Part shown: piece by piece, positions 46,323-57,130 of the stretch
Position numbering within the stretch: position 1 is the stretch's first letter
How the letters are laid out: each line of letters opens with the position of its first letter
Assembly: GCF_030269925.1 (NCBI RefSeq)
Contig: NC_085112.1
Span: 1,923,501 to 1,987,500 of the forward strand
Direction of reading: 5' to 3'
Source: Bombyx mori
Taxonomy: Eukaryota; Arthropoda; Insecta; Lepidoptera; Bombycidae
Length of the DNA: 64,000 bases
Made by a program: the position numbers and the translations under genes
The notes under the pieces: generated by a model
What the model was told of the DNA's origin: nothing
What the model saw: only the letters and a program-made list of their open reading frames with translations
The model's database searches: none

Positions 46323-46983
46323 CTGAGATTCCAGAAGAAGAACACAGAAGCTATGTGGTCGAGGACGAACCACAGTCAGGAGAGGCCGAGTAAGGAATAC
46401 CCTACTAAAAAGGTATAAAACCGGCGCGCAGCTCCGTCACCCGCGCATTTGTCGGTGTCGGTCGACATTCGTGAGAGAAGGTAGTCGTGGACATGGTGTG
46501 CGTGAGTCATTGTTTTAAGTCTCTGTAAATGTGTGCTTAAAGACAAGATAATATCAAAGTGTTCATTATGTATTCTGGTTGTTTGGTGATTTATGTTGAA
46601 TTAGTCAATTAATTAGAGTTTGAGAATAACAAAAGTTGTAGTGTGCTAATTATTGTTATATTTTTTTAAAATGGTTTTTCTTCTGAATCCTAAATATATA
46701 ATATATTAATATACAAGAATTGCTCGTTTAAAAGTATAAGATATGAAAACGGTAATAATTCATAATTATAAATTATTGAATCAAATTTCTTTGGAAATAA
46801 CCATCATTTGGTTATCAGTGCGTAATTTGTTACTGCCTACTTTGGAAATTCCTCGTTTATTCATCCATTGTTCGTTGGAGAAAAATCGAGTTTCATTGCG
46901 ATACTATGTGACTATATCTCGTCACGTGTTCAATGACTTGTACCAACTGTTTTAATGAATAATAATAAATAACTGGGAACAAA

Positions 46984-47381
46984 AGTGGCGGATGAAAGGC
47001 GATTGCATGCAGCAGAGATGCGAATGTTGCGATGGATGTGTGGAGTAACGAGAATGGATAGAATACGGAATGAATATGTTAGAGGAAGTCTGATAGTGGC
47101 ACCTGTGACAGAGAAGCTGAGGAGTGCGCGTTTGGGATGGTGTGGACATGTGATGAGACGAAATGAAAACGAGGTTGGTAAGAGAGTGTTAACTATGAAT
47201 GTGGAAGGATATAGAGGAAGAGGTAGACCTAAGAAGAAATGGATAGATTGTGCGAAAGACGATACGGGTAAGAGGGGAGTGAGCGAAGTAATGGTATATG
47301 ATAGAAGAGTATGGAAGGAGAAAACATGTTGCGCCGACCCCAGGTGACTGGGAGAAGGGCAGGATAATGATGATGATGATG
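46984..47381 (+). mobile_element. RTE-clade LINE 3' fragment with 20-bp TSD
   Basis: The frame 46985-47347 encodes RRLHAAEMRMLRWMCGVTRM, RLGWCGHVMRR, then GRGRPKKKWIDC and CCADPR, the conserved C-terminus of RTE reverse transcriptases. It ends in (ATG)n. A perfect 20-bp duplication (AATAAATAACTGGGAACAAA) flanks it at 46964-46983 and 47382-47401. It lies within an S3 SINE. Confidence 0.92.
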
Positions 47382-47480
47382 AATAAATAACTGGGAACAA
47401 ATCACGGACGGTTATCCGGCCCCAAATTAGAATTCCCTGTGTTATATATTATGGGTACCAGAGGCTGATATACAGTTACA
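47382..47480 (-). mobile_element. tRNA-derived SINE S3, 3' part
   Basis: CTGGGAACAAATCACGGACG to GTACCAGAGGCTGATATACA matches the 3' half of 36128-36358. The RTE insertion duplicated its end. Confidence 0.7.
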
Positions 47481-47524
47481 GGGCTACAGTAACCAAAAAA
47501 AAAATTTAGATTTATTCGATACTT

Positions 47525-47766
47525 TTTTATTGCTTAGATAGGTGGAAGAGCTCACAGCCCACCTGATGTTAAGTGGTTACTGGAGCCCATAGACATCTAC
47601 AACGTAAATGCGCCACTCACCTTGAGATATAAGTTTTAAGGTCTCAGTATAGTTACAACGGCTGCCCCACCCTTCAAACCGAAACACATTACCGCTTCAC
47701 GGCAGAAATAGGCGGGGTGGTGGTACCTACCCCTGTGGACTCACAAGAGGTCCTACCAATAGTAAA
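47525..47766 (-). mobile_element. Bm1 SINE, 5'-truncated
   Basis: Minus strand from ACTATTGGTAGGACCTCTTG to CTAAGCAATAAAAAAGT. Confidence 0.9.
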
Positions 47767-48182
47767 ACCTTCCTACTATTTCCTAAGATTTCTAACGTCA
47801 CGCTAAATCCAATCAAAACACATGACATCATACCCGACTAATCATTGTATTTTAGTGTATTATTTATGATTGTTAGATTGTCGTTTGTTTGGCCTGAAAT
47901 GACATCACGATCTTAATTACATCCACGAAAATTGGAAAAATACTGGCATTAATTATTGGAAATCTTTCAGCGTTGATCACCGTTGCGGCCGACAGCAAGC
48001 TCATTATGTGCTAATTCAATAACAACAACAAAGCAATGTCCTTCATTTAAACTACAAACGATGTTAATATTATATTTAAAAGTTTTATTAAAACGATTAT
48101 TAGGAGTTTATTTATTGTCATTATATTACTTCCGACACTGTGAACACTTCATAGTTTTATACGTTTTCCGGTTTTAAAAACC

Positions 48183-48262
48183 GGTTAAGCCATTTCTCGC
48201 CCATCTGTCATGGTGAAATTGGAAAGGCCTCCGGGCCACCAGTAATCCCCTCATTCATAACA
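48183..48262 (+). mobile_element. Jockey-clade LINE 3' end scrap
   Basis: CATCTGTCATGGTGAAATTG, then GGCCTCCGGGCCACCAGTAA and CATTCATAAC. Confidence 0.75.
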
Positions 48263-48567
48263 AAATCCGACTTTAAAAAAATATGAGCCGTCACGGGACG
48301 CCTGGCAGATGTAAAACATCGACATTATTTTGTAAAAGTAATATGCAGAAAAGAACAGATTGTGATAGGAACTAAATATATCATAATGATAAAATAAAAT
48401 GTTACGAAAAAATAATTTGTTTTCAAGTAAAACATGGTTATGTGTACTGTAGTAAACAACACTGTATACACTACGGAGTATACACTATAGGTATCCGAGT
48501 TCAGTGTAGCGAGAGAGATGGCTTAACGCCGGATCGAGTGGGAGAGAATCGCACAGTCGATTGCTCA

Positions 48568-48667
48568 TGGCGACGCGTCGCCACACCGTACACACTACTA
48601 CATATAGACTGTACATATATACCATCATATAGCGTGGCGACGCGTCGCCACGACATGCGTCGCCACG
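48568..48667. repeat. Cluster of GC-rich perfect palindromes
   Basis: A 16-bp palindrome TGGCGACGCGTCGCCA (48568-48583), a 20-bp palindrome centred on ACGCGT (48633-48652) and a half copy GCGTCGCCACG (48657-48667). The surrounding DNA is AT-rich. Class unknown. Confidence 0.7.
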
Positions 48668-49149
48668 CCAGAAATCGATGTTTCACATCAAAAGTTGCTT
48701 TTTTATGGCCTTATTAAACATGAGACCAAACCATTTAAATAATTTTAATTACGTCTACTATTCGGGATCAAAATACTACATAATATTGATATTAATTTGT
48801 AGGAACCCAAAATAATTGACCAGTGTTTTATGGCAATAAAAATATGATGCCGGTCAGTTTTATTGACCTCTCAATTAATGTGTGCCGCCAGTGTGTATCT
48901 CGTGCTCCTAATTTTAGGTAGAGGACCATTGTTATGAGAATTTTAACGTTATTATTCTGTCTGGGTGTGTGAATCCGATAGTGAGTATCGCCAAGTGTTA
49001 GTTTAGTTATTTATTGCACAATCTGAGTGCATTAGCTTAGAGGCGACGCTGAGAGATTACCAGAAACTGTTTATATCAAAACGTGAATGGTACTAGCCAC
49101 ACGAAGACATAAGATTCTACCATAGCATCACCTACAGCAAGCAAAGCAA

Positions 49150-49395
49150 AGACACCAGAAGTACTGCGTTAATCTACATTACGTTTCCCGAGATCTTTTT
49201 TCTACCACGTACCATCCGGCTTTGGAATGTTTTGTAAGCGTTATGTTATGTTTTTCATCATACGAGATTTGCACAGAGTACTTAATCGAGGCAGCAGTTT
49301 GGCTGTGCCCCCGGCATTACTGACGTCCATTGGTGAAGGTAAACATTCATCATCAGATCGGTCCTATCGTCCACTGCCTACAAGGAAAATGAAAA
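49150..49395 (+). mobile_element. LINE 3'-end remnant, family L-c
   Basis: Translates in part as TFPEIFFLPRTIRLWNVL and SLAVPPALLTSIGEGKH, matching the L-c C-terminus and 3' end. Frameshifted and old. Confidence 0.55.
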
Positions 49396-49512
49396 AAAGA
49401 TAATAGCGGCTGTTTTTTCTTTATAATCGGAACATATGAGTGCTACATTACCGAAATCAGTATACGCTCAGTATACGCCCTTATGAAACTAATTCTTAGG
49501 GGTTTTTGATCC

Positions 49513-49700
49513 CTAAGTCGTCATGGCCTAAAGGTTAAGACGCCCGGTGCATTTGTGTCGAGCGATACAAATGTGCCGGTGTTCGAATCCCGCAGGCAAC
49601 TACCATTTATTCTGAAGAAATACATAATTGACATATTTTGTACGAATGTCTTCCATAAATCCGCACTGGTGGTAACCAGATATTTACCTACTTCTTCGAT
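49513..49700 (+). mobile_element. Bm1 SINE, 5' half only
   Basis: tRNA-like head GTCGTCATGGCCTAAAGGTT and B box GGTGTTCGAATCC, with an 8-bp duplication (GATACAAATGTGCCGG region). The body is lost after about 190 bp. Confidence 0.75.
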
Positions 49701-50245
49701 GAAGCAATCTATCTAACGTATGCGCTCAATTAAAATGTATTTTCATATGAAATTTTTTATTACACAAAATAGGTAATGTACTAGCGAAAGCGTTGCTGGT
49801 CTGTTGAAAATGTACACAAGTCCTAAGTCAGGTCGATGTGTGTCGGCTATGAGTAACTCGCCTATCAATATGAGCCAATAACAAAAAATATAATATAATG
49901 TCATTGATAAAACAACTAAAAAGTCATTTTAATGCGATAAGCCGTAAATAAACACAAGAATGTTGCCACGCGAATTATCGATGCTGTCGCCTAACGATTT
50001 AATGATTATAAGCTATATTTATTGAAAAAAAAAAAACGATTAATACATTTTATTGATACCGTTGACGTTATTCACGACTTTACTGCAATTTATATACCTT
50101 GGGAAAAACAAACATTATCACAATTTAACAAGGCAACAAATTATGTTTTCCTCCTAATTAAACTTATAAACTTAATCTTATACTCATACAATATACAAAA
50201 TTCGATACCCTTAACCATTTACACACTGATTTAGATCGAGTATCG

Positions 50246-53146
50246 GTGGCCGACGTAGTGACTTGTTCGATAGAAGACTGTCACCATGTTGCCAGTCTAC
50301 ACCAGGGTGCTCTAAAGCTCCTTAACCAAAACATTAGAAGTATAAATAGAAATTTTGATGGACTAACTACCCTTCTTGAACGTAGTGGAACGACATGGGA
50401 CTTGATTATACTCACTGAATGTTGGCTACTTCACTCTCCCCCTATACCAGTTATGCAAGGTTATAATTTGGCTGCTACTAGCCGTCACCGCACTCAAAAT
50501 GAGGGAGTTATAGTCTATAGCCGCACCCAGCTTCAAATATATTTTAAAGAGCCGGAAATTCATGACGCTAACTGCCTCGCACTAACGATAAACAAGGATA
50601 CCGTAGTTATTGCTATATACCGCCCACCGGCTCAACAAAATTTTACATTGTTTCTAGAATCCCTTAATGAACTTTTAAAGTCTTATTCTTCTTATAAAAA
50701 TATTGTCTTGGCTGGCGATATAAACATTGATATTTCCGAGAAAAATATCGATTCGCGTTCTCACGACTATCTCACGTTGCTAACTTATCACGGAATGTTA
50801 CCTGCACACGAACTCCCGACCAGATTAAATCGATCATGCCTTGACCATATTATTTTAAAATCAAAAAATCATGCTTGTTGTTTGGTTGCTGATACGTCGC
50901 TGACCGACCACGACACGACACTTCTATTTCTTCATACCTCAAGCCAGTATAATAATTTAACTCAAAATAATAAAACAAGAAAATTTATTGACTATGACAA
51001 AATTAATGAAAAATTACTTCAAATTGATTTTTCCCTTTTATACAACTCCACTGACGCTAACGTAGCTACTAATTATTTTATTAACACTCTTAATACCATA
51101 ATTCTTGACAACACGAGTCTAAAAGTTGTACCACATCGCAAAAGGCTCAGAAAATTGTGGATGACTCCGGGGCTTCTGAGATGCCTCCGAAACCGGGACA
51201 ACTTACACAAAAAAGTGAAAAAATATCCTAACAACGAAGTTCTTCAATTAACTTTTAAAAGATATAGGAACTACTGTACATCTCTTTTAAAAAGCGCTAA
51301 GAGCAATTATGATAGGGCCCAAATAATAAATGCTCAAAACAATAATAAGAAGCTTTGGGAAACGATTAAAACTATAACACATACCAAAAAACGAAATACC
51401 CATGCGAACGACCTTCTCACACACGCAGGACCCGCAAACTCTATTAATACGGTCAACCATTACTTTGCCAATGTCGGTAGTTCACTAGCTCTAAATATTC
51501 ATGCAAAAAAAACACACTCAAAAGTACCTATATTGTTTTCTCATTTAAGAACTTTTGCTATGCTGGAAACTGACCAATCCGAGATAGAAACCCTAATAAA
51601 TAGCCTCAGAACAGACTGTGCCACTGGATCGGATAATATCTCTGGGATAATTCTAAAAAAATTTAAACACATCCTTCTAGCTCCAGTTACGTTTTTATGT
51701 AATCTGGCTATTTCTACTGGAGTCTTTCCCGACGTTTTTAAGCTTGCAGTAGTTCATCCGATCTATAAGGGTACGGGGGACCGACGTCTGCCAAACAATT
51801 ACAGACCTATTTCTATTCTGCCAACCCTCTCAAAAATTGTGGAAAAAATTATGAACCATAGACTCATAAAATTCTTAGACAAATACAACCTTCTCTCCCC
51901 CTCTCAATATGGTTTCCGCTCTGGTATATCGACTAGCGATGCAGTTTTAAACTTAACTAATGAAATTGTCACAAAACTAGATAAAAAGAACAAAGTAATT
52001 GGTATATTCTTGGACTTAGCTAAAGCCTTCGACACGATTTCTATCCCAACTCTCATAACTAAGCTTGAAGCCGTTGGGTTGAGAGGCAATCAGCTTTCTC
52101 TTTTCAGGAGCTACCTTACGGGCAGACGTCAATGTGTCAAAATCAGTGACCTTATCAGTGACGAACTCCCTATAGCATATGGAGTGCCACAGGGCAGTAT
52201 TCTCGGCCCTACCCTATTTTTAATATATATAAATGACCTATGTCAACTAAATATCACAAACGGGTCTATTTACACCTATGCTGACGATACTGCTCTCGTA
52301 TTTCATGGCAGTTCTTGGGAGGCAGCTTTTAATTTTGCTCAATGTGGCCTGAACACCGTAACTGACTGGCTGTCTAAAAATCTACTGACACTGAACGTGG
52401 ATAAAACTAAGTACGTCACTTTTTCCCTGTCTACGTGTGGTAAAATATCATCTTCGCCTTTTTCACTTATAGCCCACTCCTGTAACGCTCTTGGACAAAC
52501 TGCCTGCGGTTGCCCCTCCCTTGCCAGGACAAATTGCATTAGGTATCTGGGTGTACAGATCGATGACCTATTATCCTTTCATTCCCATATTGACGTTCTG
52601 TCGTCCAGATTACGCAAACTCACTTACATTTTTAAAAATCTGCGTCATGTAACCGACAGGAACGTACTTACACTCGTTTATTTAGCGCTCTGTCAATCAG
52701 TCACTCAGTATTGCATAGTGGCATGGGGCGGGTCTTCCAAAACACACTTTTTAAAACTTGAACGTGCCCAGAGATGTATTTTAAAGGTTGGATGGCGGCT
52801 CCCTTATAGGTTTCCTACAAATGATCTTTACAAAACCTGTAAAGTCCTTTCTGTCCGTAAATTATTTATTCTTAATCTTATTATGACTACACACTCGAAA
52901 ACTCCATACGATCCGACATTGCTCGTAAGTCAGCGGCGCGGGCATGGTGTGCGTCCCACAACACTTGTTTCTACATCGTTAGCTCAACGCTTTTATGGCT
53001 TCTTAAGTAGCTTCATATATAATAAAATCAATAAGCTGATCAATATATACCCCATGACACAGACCCAATGCAAACATGCACTAACAAATTGGCTTCACGA
53101 CCTAGACTACGAGCAAACAGAGAATTTACTCCAGACTGTGAAGTAA
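50246..53146 (+). CDS. LINE endonuclease-reverse transcriptase (966 codons)
   Basis: Uninterrupted frame, open from 50162; the first in-frame ATG is only at about residue 70, so the GTG at 50246 is a placeholder. An N-terminal apurinic-like endonuclease: LNQNIRSINRNFDGL, ILTECWLLH, IAIYRPP, VLAGDINIDI, SCLDHIILKS, SLTDHD. Reverse transcriptase domain: NNYRPISILPTLSKIVEKIM, FLDLAKAFDTI (~588), AYGVPQGSILGPTLF (~644) and YTYADDTALVF (~678) with the catalytic aspartates intact. The C-terminal ~200 residues hold CGCPSLARTNCIRYLG and LERAQRCILK. The host would translate it from a missing upstream ORF or start. Possibly recently active; it is transposon, not host, function. Confidence 0.9.
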   Translation: MADVVTCSIEDCHHVASLHQGALKLLNQNIRSINRNFDGLTTLLERSGTTWDLIILTECWLLHSPPIPVMQGYNLAATSRHRTQNEGVIVYSRTQLQIYFKEPEIHDANCLALTINKDTVVIAIYRPPAQQNFTLFLESLNELLKSYSSYKNIVLAGDINIDISEKNIDSRSHDYLTLLTYHGMLPAHELPTRLNRSCLDHIILKSKNHACCLVADTSLTDHDTTLLFLHTSSQYNNLTQNNKTRKFIDYDKINEKLLQIDFSLLYNSTDANVATNYFINTLNTIILDNTSLKVVPHRKRLRKLWMTPGLLRCLRNRDNLHKKVKKYPNNEVLQLTFKRYRNYCTSLLKSAKSNYDRAQIINAQNNNKKLWETIKTITHTKKRNTHANDLLTHAGPANSINTVNHYFANVGSSLALNIHAKKTHSKVPILFSHLRTFAMLETDQSEIETLINSLRTDCATGSDNISGIILKKFKHILLAPVTFLCNLAISTGVFPDVFKLAVVHPIYKGTGDRRLPNNYRPISILPTLSKIVEKIMNHRLIKFLDKYNLLSPSQYGFRSGISTSDAVLNLTNEIVTKLDKKNKVIGIFLDLAKAFDTISIPTLITKLEAVGLRGNQLSLFRSYLTGRRQCVKISDLISDELPIAYGVPQGSILGPTLFLIYINDLCQLNITNGSIYTYADDTALVFHGSSWEAAFNFAQCGLNTVTDWLSKNLLTLNVDKTKYVTFSLSTCGKISSSPFSLIAHSCNALGQTACGCPSLARTNCIRYLGVQIDDLLSFHSHIDVLSSRLRKLTYIFKNLRHVTDRNVLTLVYLALCQSVTQYCIVAWGGSSKTHFLKLERAQRCILKVGWRLPYRFPTNDLYKTCKVLSVRKLFILNLIMTTHSKTPYDPTLLVSQRRGHGVRPTTLVSTSLAQRFYGFLSSFIYNKINKLINIYPMTQTQCKHALTNWLHDLDYEQTENLLQTVK

Positions 53147-53291
53147 TCTGCTTTTTGTTTTCGAGCCCAATTAAGCAAATAATTATTTATACCTATGTAA
53201 TATTAATAATACACACGCATAGATGCAGATACTCACACATACACAATACAACATGCATGCGCGCACACGCCCACATATACACACACTCCAA

Positions 53292-53354
<63 letters not shown>
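53292..53354. repeat. (CA)n microsatellite
   Basis: About 30 CA dinucleotides within the LINE 3' UTR, with interrupted CA/CGCA on both sides (53215-53405). The open frames across it are low-complexity artefacts. Confidence 0.95.
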
Positions 53355-53359
<5 letters not shown>

Positions 53360-53646
53360 TACACAACCCAAATACACACACACATTCACACACGCACACA
53401 CACGTAAAATGACCTTCTTAATATATAACACCTAATGATCTCTCAACACTAGTCCGCAGCATCTGTTCACGACTTAACCTAACCTAATCTATCTTAAGAA
53501 GGAGGGAGCCTGGAGATCAGTAATACAGGTCTTTGAACCTAGTACAGACTTCAGCTCTTTCAAAGGCTTACAAAATAAATTATAAGGTTAATTTATTTCC
53601 ATTTGAATTTGTATGTACCTTGTACCTTTAAGAGAGAAATAAATAA

Positions 53647-53679
<33 letters not shown>

Positions 53680-53763
53680 CGCTTTTCCGTTTTCCCGACG
53701 GATATAAAAAATTATTGATAACGTCGTATTTATGTTCAATATTTTTATGCACTTGGAACAAAA

Positions 53764-53966
53764 TACGGCCGTCTGGTGTAGTGGTAAGTGACATGGTCAT
53801 TACACAAGGGGGTCGCGGGTTCGAATCCCGCCAAGGGAAGGTATTTGTATGATAAATATAAATGTCTTTTCCAGGGTTATGGATGTATCTTAAATATATG
53901 TATGTGTATAATAAAAATCTTACATTTATTTCCGTTATCTGGTACCTGTAACACAAGTTCTTTACA
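53764..53966 (+). mobile_element. tRNA-derived SINE, family S2
   Basis: Head and body as at 1057-1319 (GGCCGTCTGGTGTAGTGGTA; GGTTCGAATCCCGCCAAGGG; CTGGTACCTGTAACACAAG), cut off before the (TTA)n tail. Confidence 0.75.
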
Positions 53967-53974
53967 TGATCTCT

Positions 53975-54262
53975 TCATATGATCCACCTGATGGTTGGTC
54001 ATTGTTGCTTATGTAAATCAGCATTAAAAAATCTCTCTATACCACTGATGGCCTCCTCAAACATGGTTTAATGAAGGTCATGTTAAAGTGTTCGGTAAGC
54101 ACTATAGGGGGAAGTTCATTCCAAAGCTGGATGGTACGTGGCAAAAAATATCTCTGGCAAAGCACCGTGGATACACGCAGTGGTTCTAGGTAATATGAAT
54201 AAAATCTGCAGTGGTGGAGGGAGGTTCGATGGTAAAAAGGAGAAAACTAGATCATCTCAAAC
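53975..54262 (-). mobile_element. LINE 3'-end remnant, family L-c
   Basis: GGGAAGTTCATTCCAAAGCT, GGATGGTACGTGGCAAAAAA and GTGGTTCTAGGTAATATGAA match 36990-37160. Confidence 0.6.
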
Positions 54263-54640
54263 GATTCGAATCCCGCAGGCAGATACCAATTTTTCTAGTG
54301 AAATAATTAATTAACGAATGCTTACGATTGCCTTCCACGATGAAGGGATAACATCGTGTAATAAAGTCAAGCCCGCAAAATTATAATTTATAGAACGTCT
54401 ATATGTAGGACGTCTTGTGAGTTCGTACGGGTAGGTACCAAGGCCCTGCATATTTCTGCCGTGAAGCAGTAATGCGTTTTGACTTGTAGGGTGTTGCAGT
54501 CGTTTTACGGTAACAACTGAGACTTTAGAACTCATCTCAAGATGGGTGGCGGTAGGTACTTACGTTGTTGATGTCTTTGGGCTCGGCTAACCACTTAACA
54601 CTAGGTGGGCCATGAGCTCGTCCACCCATCTAAGCTATAA
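54263..54640 (+). mobile_element. Bm1 SINE, partly degraded
   Basis: Begins within the B box (GATTCGAATCCCGCAGGCAG) and ends CTAAGCTATAAAAAAAAAG. Several indels. Confidence 0.85.
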
Positions 54641-54649
54641 AAAAAAAGA

Positions 54650-56740
54650 ACGGAAATATTTAAACTCTTCTTTTAATATTTTTTGCTATGGTTTTGTACA
54701 GTCCCGCCCACACTCTGTAATTAACGCTTATTATAATAATATGTATCGACATCCGTCCTATTTTTAAACATTTCCGTCGATACAAACCTTCTCCTGACAA
54801 TTACGAAAAGAAGAATCACCCAAATCGGTCGAGACGTTTTCATGTGATGCTCTGTCATACACATCACCCATTGGTTTTAAGCTATTGCTTTGCTTTTATC
54901 GCGGGCTTTGAGCGCGGCGACCGAATCAAAAAATTCCGTAACGAAAATAAAACCTAACACCCCTCACTCCGCCTACCATGTAGCTCACGTTCAACACATT
55001 CACATGTTGCGCTTGTGTAGTGTTTGTGAAAAAGCGCGCGTCGTGACGTCGCACTATATGCGCATCATGAAAAGTCTGCCCTTCTCTCTCTCGCGCGGTC
55101 TAGCCTATGAGTGTGAAGGGGACAGTTAATGTTTTGCTTTTGTTAATGTTTATAGTGTGGTCTTATTTTATTATTGTTTTAATATTAAATTATTATTGTC
55201 TAATTATAATTACATAAGTTGATAAAATATGCTATGCAATAGCTTTACCGCGGCAGTCTCCGAGTGCCACACGTGTTTTTATTTAATTTAAATTTAAGTA
55301 GCTTAGCTGACGCAACAGTCGTTCGCCTGTCAATTTAGCAATGATAGGAGAATTCGAAACTGCACCTTATTCAACCCAATGGTGATCATTATGAAAAGTC
55401 AAAACATAACACATTATTTTTCTTTTTCAAATCCAATCCAAATATAATCCAAAGGAGACTGAAACGATTACATACATTTTTGGGCCCGAATGTAACGTGA
55501 TAAAACTAATATGAATTAATAGATTCAGATTTATCAGTACCTTGCTGAAAATTATAAAAGTTTTCTCAATCTGAGAGCCGAGTTAATAAAGATTTAGTAA
55601 AAGTTAGGTTATGTTACAATCTCTTTAAAAGAGCTGAATAATAACTTATTTAAGCATAAGTAAATGTTTATTATATCCATTGGATACTCTTTTAAATGTC
55701 ATATTATGAATGAATATCAATGATATATATCAGGTATGGAATATGAAATTGCTATCCCACAATTCACACAGCGATCCATAATTTCAATAGTATCCAATGC
55801 AACAATTTTAAGTCAAACGTGTGAGCGATCTTCGGTGTCCAGTGTAGAAGCAATTGTCGTACAAGGCTGTCAGAGTTGGAATCCGTAATAATAAAGCAGT
55901 GATCGTTGAAAATATAAAAACAGCCCGATAGATACATACTCAAAATGCGTCGAAGATACAAAATGAGTAGAGCAGAAAAAACCAACAAGCGCCAAAAAAT
56001 AATTGTATAATCTATGAACAAACGTCATGTCAGCTTACTGTCAAAGCTGTCATCAAAAATACAATCGATTTTAATCGATTTGAAATAGATAATCATATTA
56101 CTTTGTTAAGTAATAATATACTTTTCTTCATTTATGTATATAATCGCAATTAAACCCGGCGTATACCGCACTTGTATACAACAAGTATAAATCGCTCATT
56201 TAATTACTTTGTATTAATTACCTAGTGCAATGTTTTTCTTTTTATAATCCTGTAATCGATTAATTAAATCGATCACACCGTTATACCGACAAAAACTAAC
56301 TTTCTCATTTTTCTCCGGTCCCAGAAAGAGGATTGAGGTGATTTTTTATATTCTTAAATAGAAAAATATGACAAATTTTTTAGACTACATTCCAAGTTAT
56401 TACATTTTTGGCCCATGATTTTCCGTCTCCTTTTTTGGCTTTTCTCGTGGATTCCAAAGACAATTTCTCATCACAAATTTTTGATTTGAACGTTAAATTA
56501 ATTACATCCAGTATTGGTATGTACCTACCGAAATTAATAAATAACTTTTAATGACATTATTACAATTACACAGTTGACGAACGTGTCGATAAACACCGTC
56601 CCACATTTCTGTGCTGATGATAAGTGATTTCATCATGTCCATGTATTTTATAATGATACAATCACGAATGCGTAAGTACCTCGCGGGTCTACGAAGGGAT
56701 ATTAGATATTTTTGTACTACACTAGCTTAGAATAATTACA
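54650..56740. other. Intergenic sequence, no gene seen
   Basis: No frame with recognisable motifs, no splice-bounded exon and no tRNA. A GC-richer stretch at 54890-55110 shows no structure that could be interpreted. Confidence 0.4.
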
Positions 56741-56742
56741 CA

Positions 56743-56992
56743 CTAGCTGTACCCGTCCGTTTCTCTGGGCATTTAAAATTAACATTATTATTTCTCACCC
56801 CCACAAAGATTCTCCTCATTAACGCCTCCGCAACTGGTGTAGGGAGTTCAACACTCATATAAATATTAGCCTACCCATTAAGTACATGTATTTTCTACAT
56901 GGATACCAAGTTTCAAGCCAATCGGATGCACGGTTCAGTAGTTATAACGGCACATCCGTAAAAACCACTGCAGATTTATATATTAGTATAGA
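56743..56992 (-). mobile_element. Non-autonomous Helitron, family a
   Basis: Minus strand TCTATACTAATATATAAATC to ACGGGTACAGCTAG, between A and T. Copy of 64-313. Confidence 0.7.
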
Positions 56993-57042
56993 TTTATCAA
57001 AAGATATCAAAAGATACATTTATCTGATGAATTATAATTAGA

Positions 57043-57130
57043 TACTGTAACAACTGAGAATGGAACTCATATCTTAAGACGTGCAGTGGCATTGACGTGG
57101 TTTGTCTATGGGCTTGTCCATCCGTCTTAG
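57043..57130 (+). mobile_element. Bm1 SINE relic
   Basis: CTGTAACAACTGAGAATGGA, GTCTATGGGCTTG and CCATCCGTCTTAGCAG keep the order of Bm1 blocks. Confidence 0.5.

Larger units (their letters stand above)
44357..46695 (+). mobile_element. Young non-autonomous LTR retrotransposon
   Basis: LTRs 44357-44661 (305 bp) and 46389-46695 (307 bp) begin AGTAAGGAATACCC and end AATCCTAAAT. They differ only by small indels near TATTTTTTTTAAA. The target duplication is ATAT (44353-44356 and 46696-46699). AGT... ends with a TATA-type target recall gypsy/errantivirus-like LTR elements. The 1.73-kb interior has no gag or pol frame but carries a 48-bp tandem array. Orientation is taken from the TATA box in the LTR. 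Confidence 0.88.
50162..53678 (+). mobile_element. L2/CR1-like LINE with intact polymerase frame
   Basis: Contains the single long ORF at 50246-53146, a ~530-bp 3' UTR with a (CA)n run, and a terminal (ATT)n microsatellite at 53649-53678. No ORF1 was recognised upstream and the 5' boundary is not visible, so it is probably 5'-truncated. Confidence 0.85.

Noticed and set aside
46930..47400. 156-codon minus-strand frame
   Set aside because: Antisense of the RTE C-terminal frame.
48442..48717. 91-codon frame over the palindromes
   Set aside because: Its openness follows from palindromic GC-rich DNA; no recognisable protein features.
53068..53435. Thr/His- and Cys/Val-rich frames
   Set aside because: Products of the (CA)n microsatellite.
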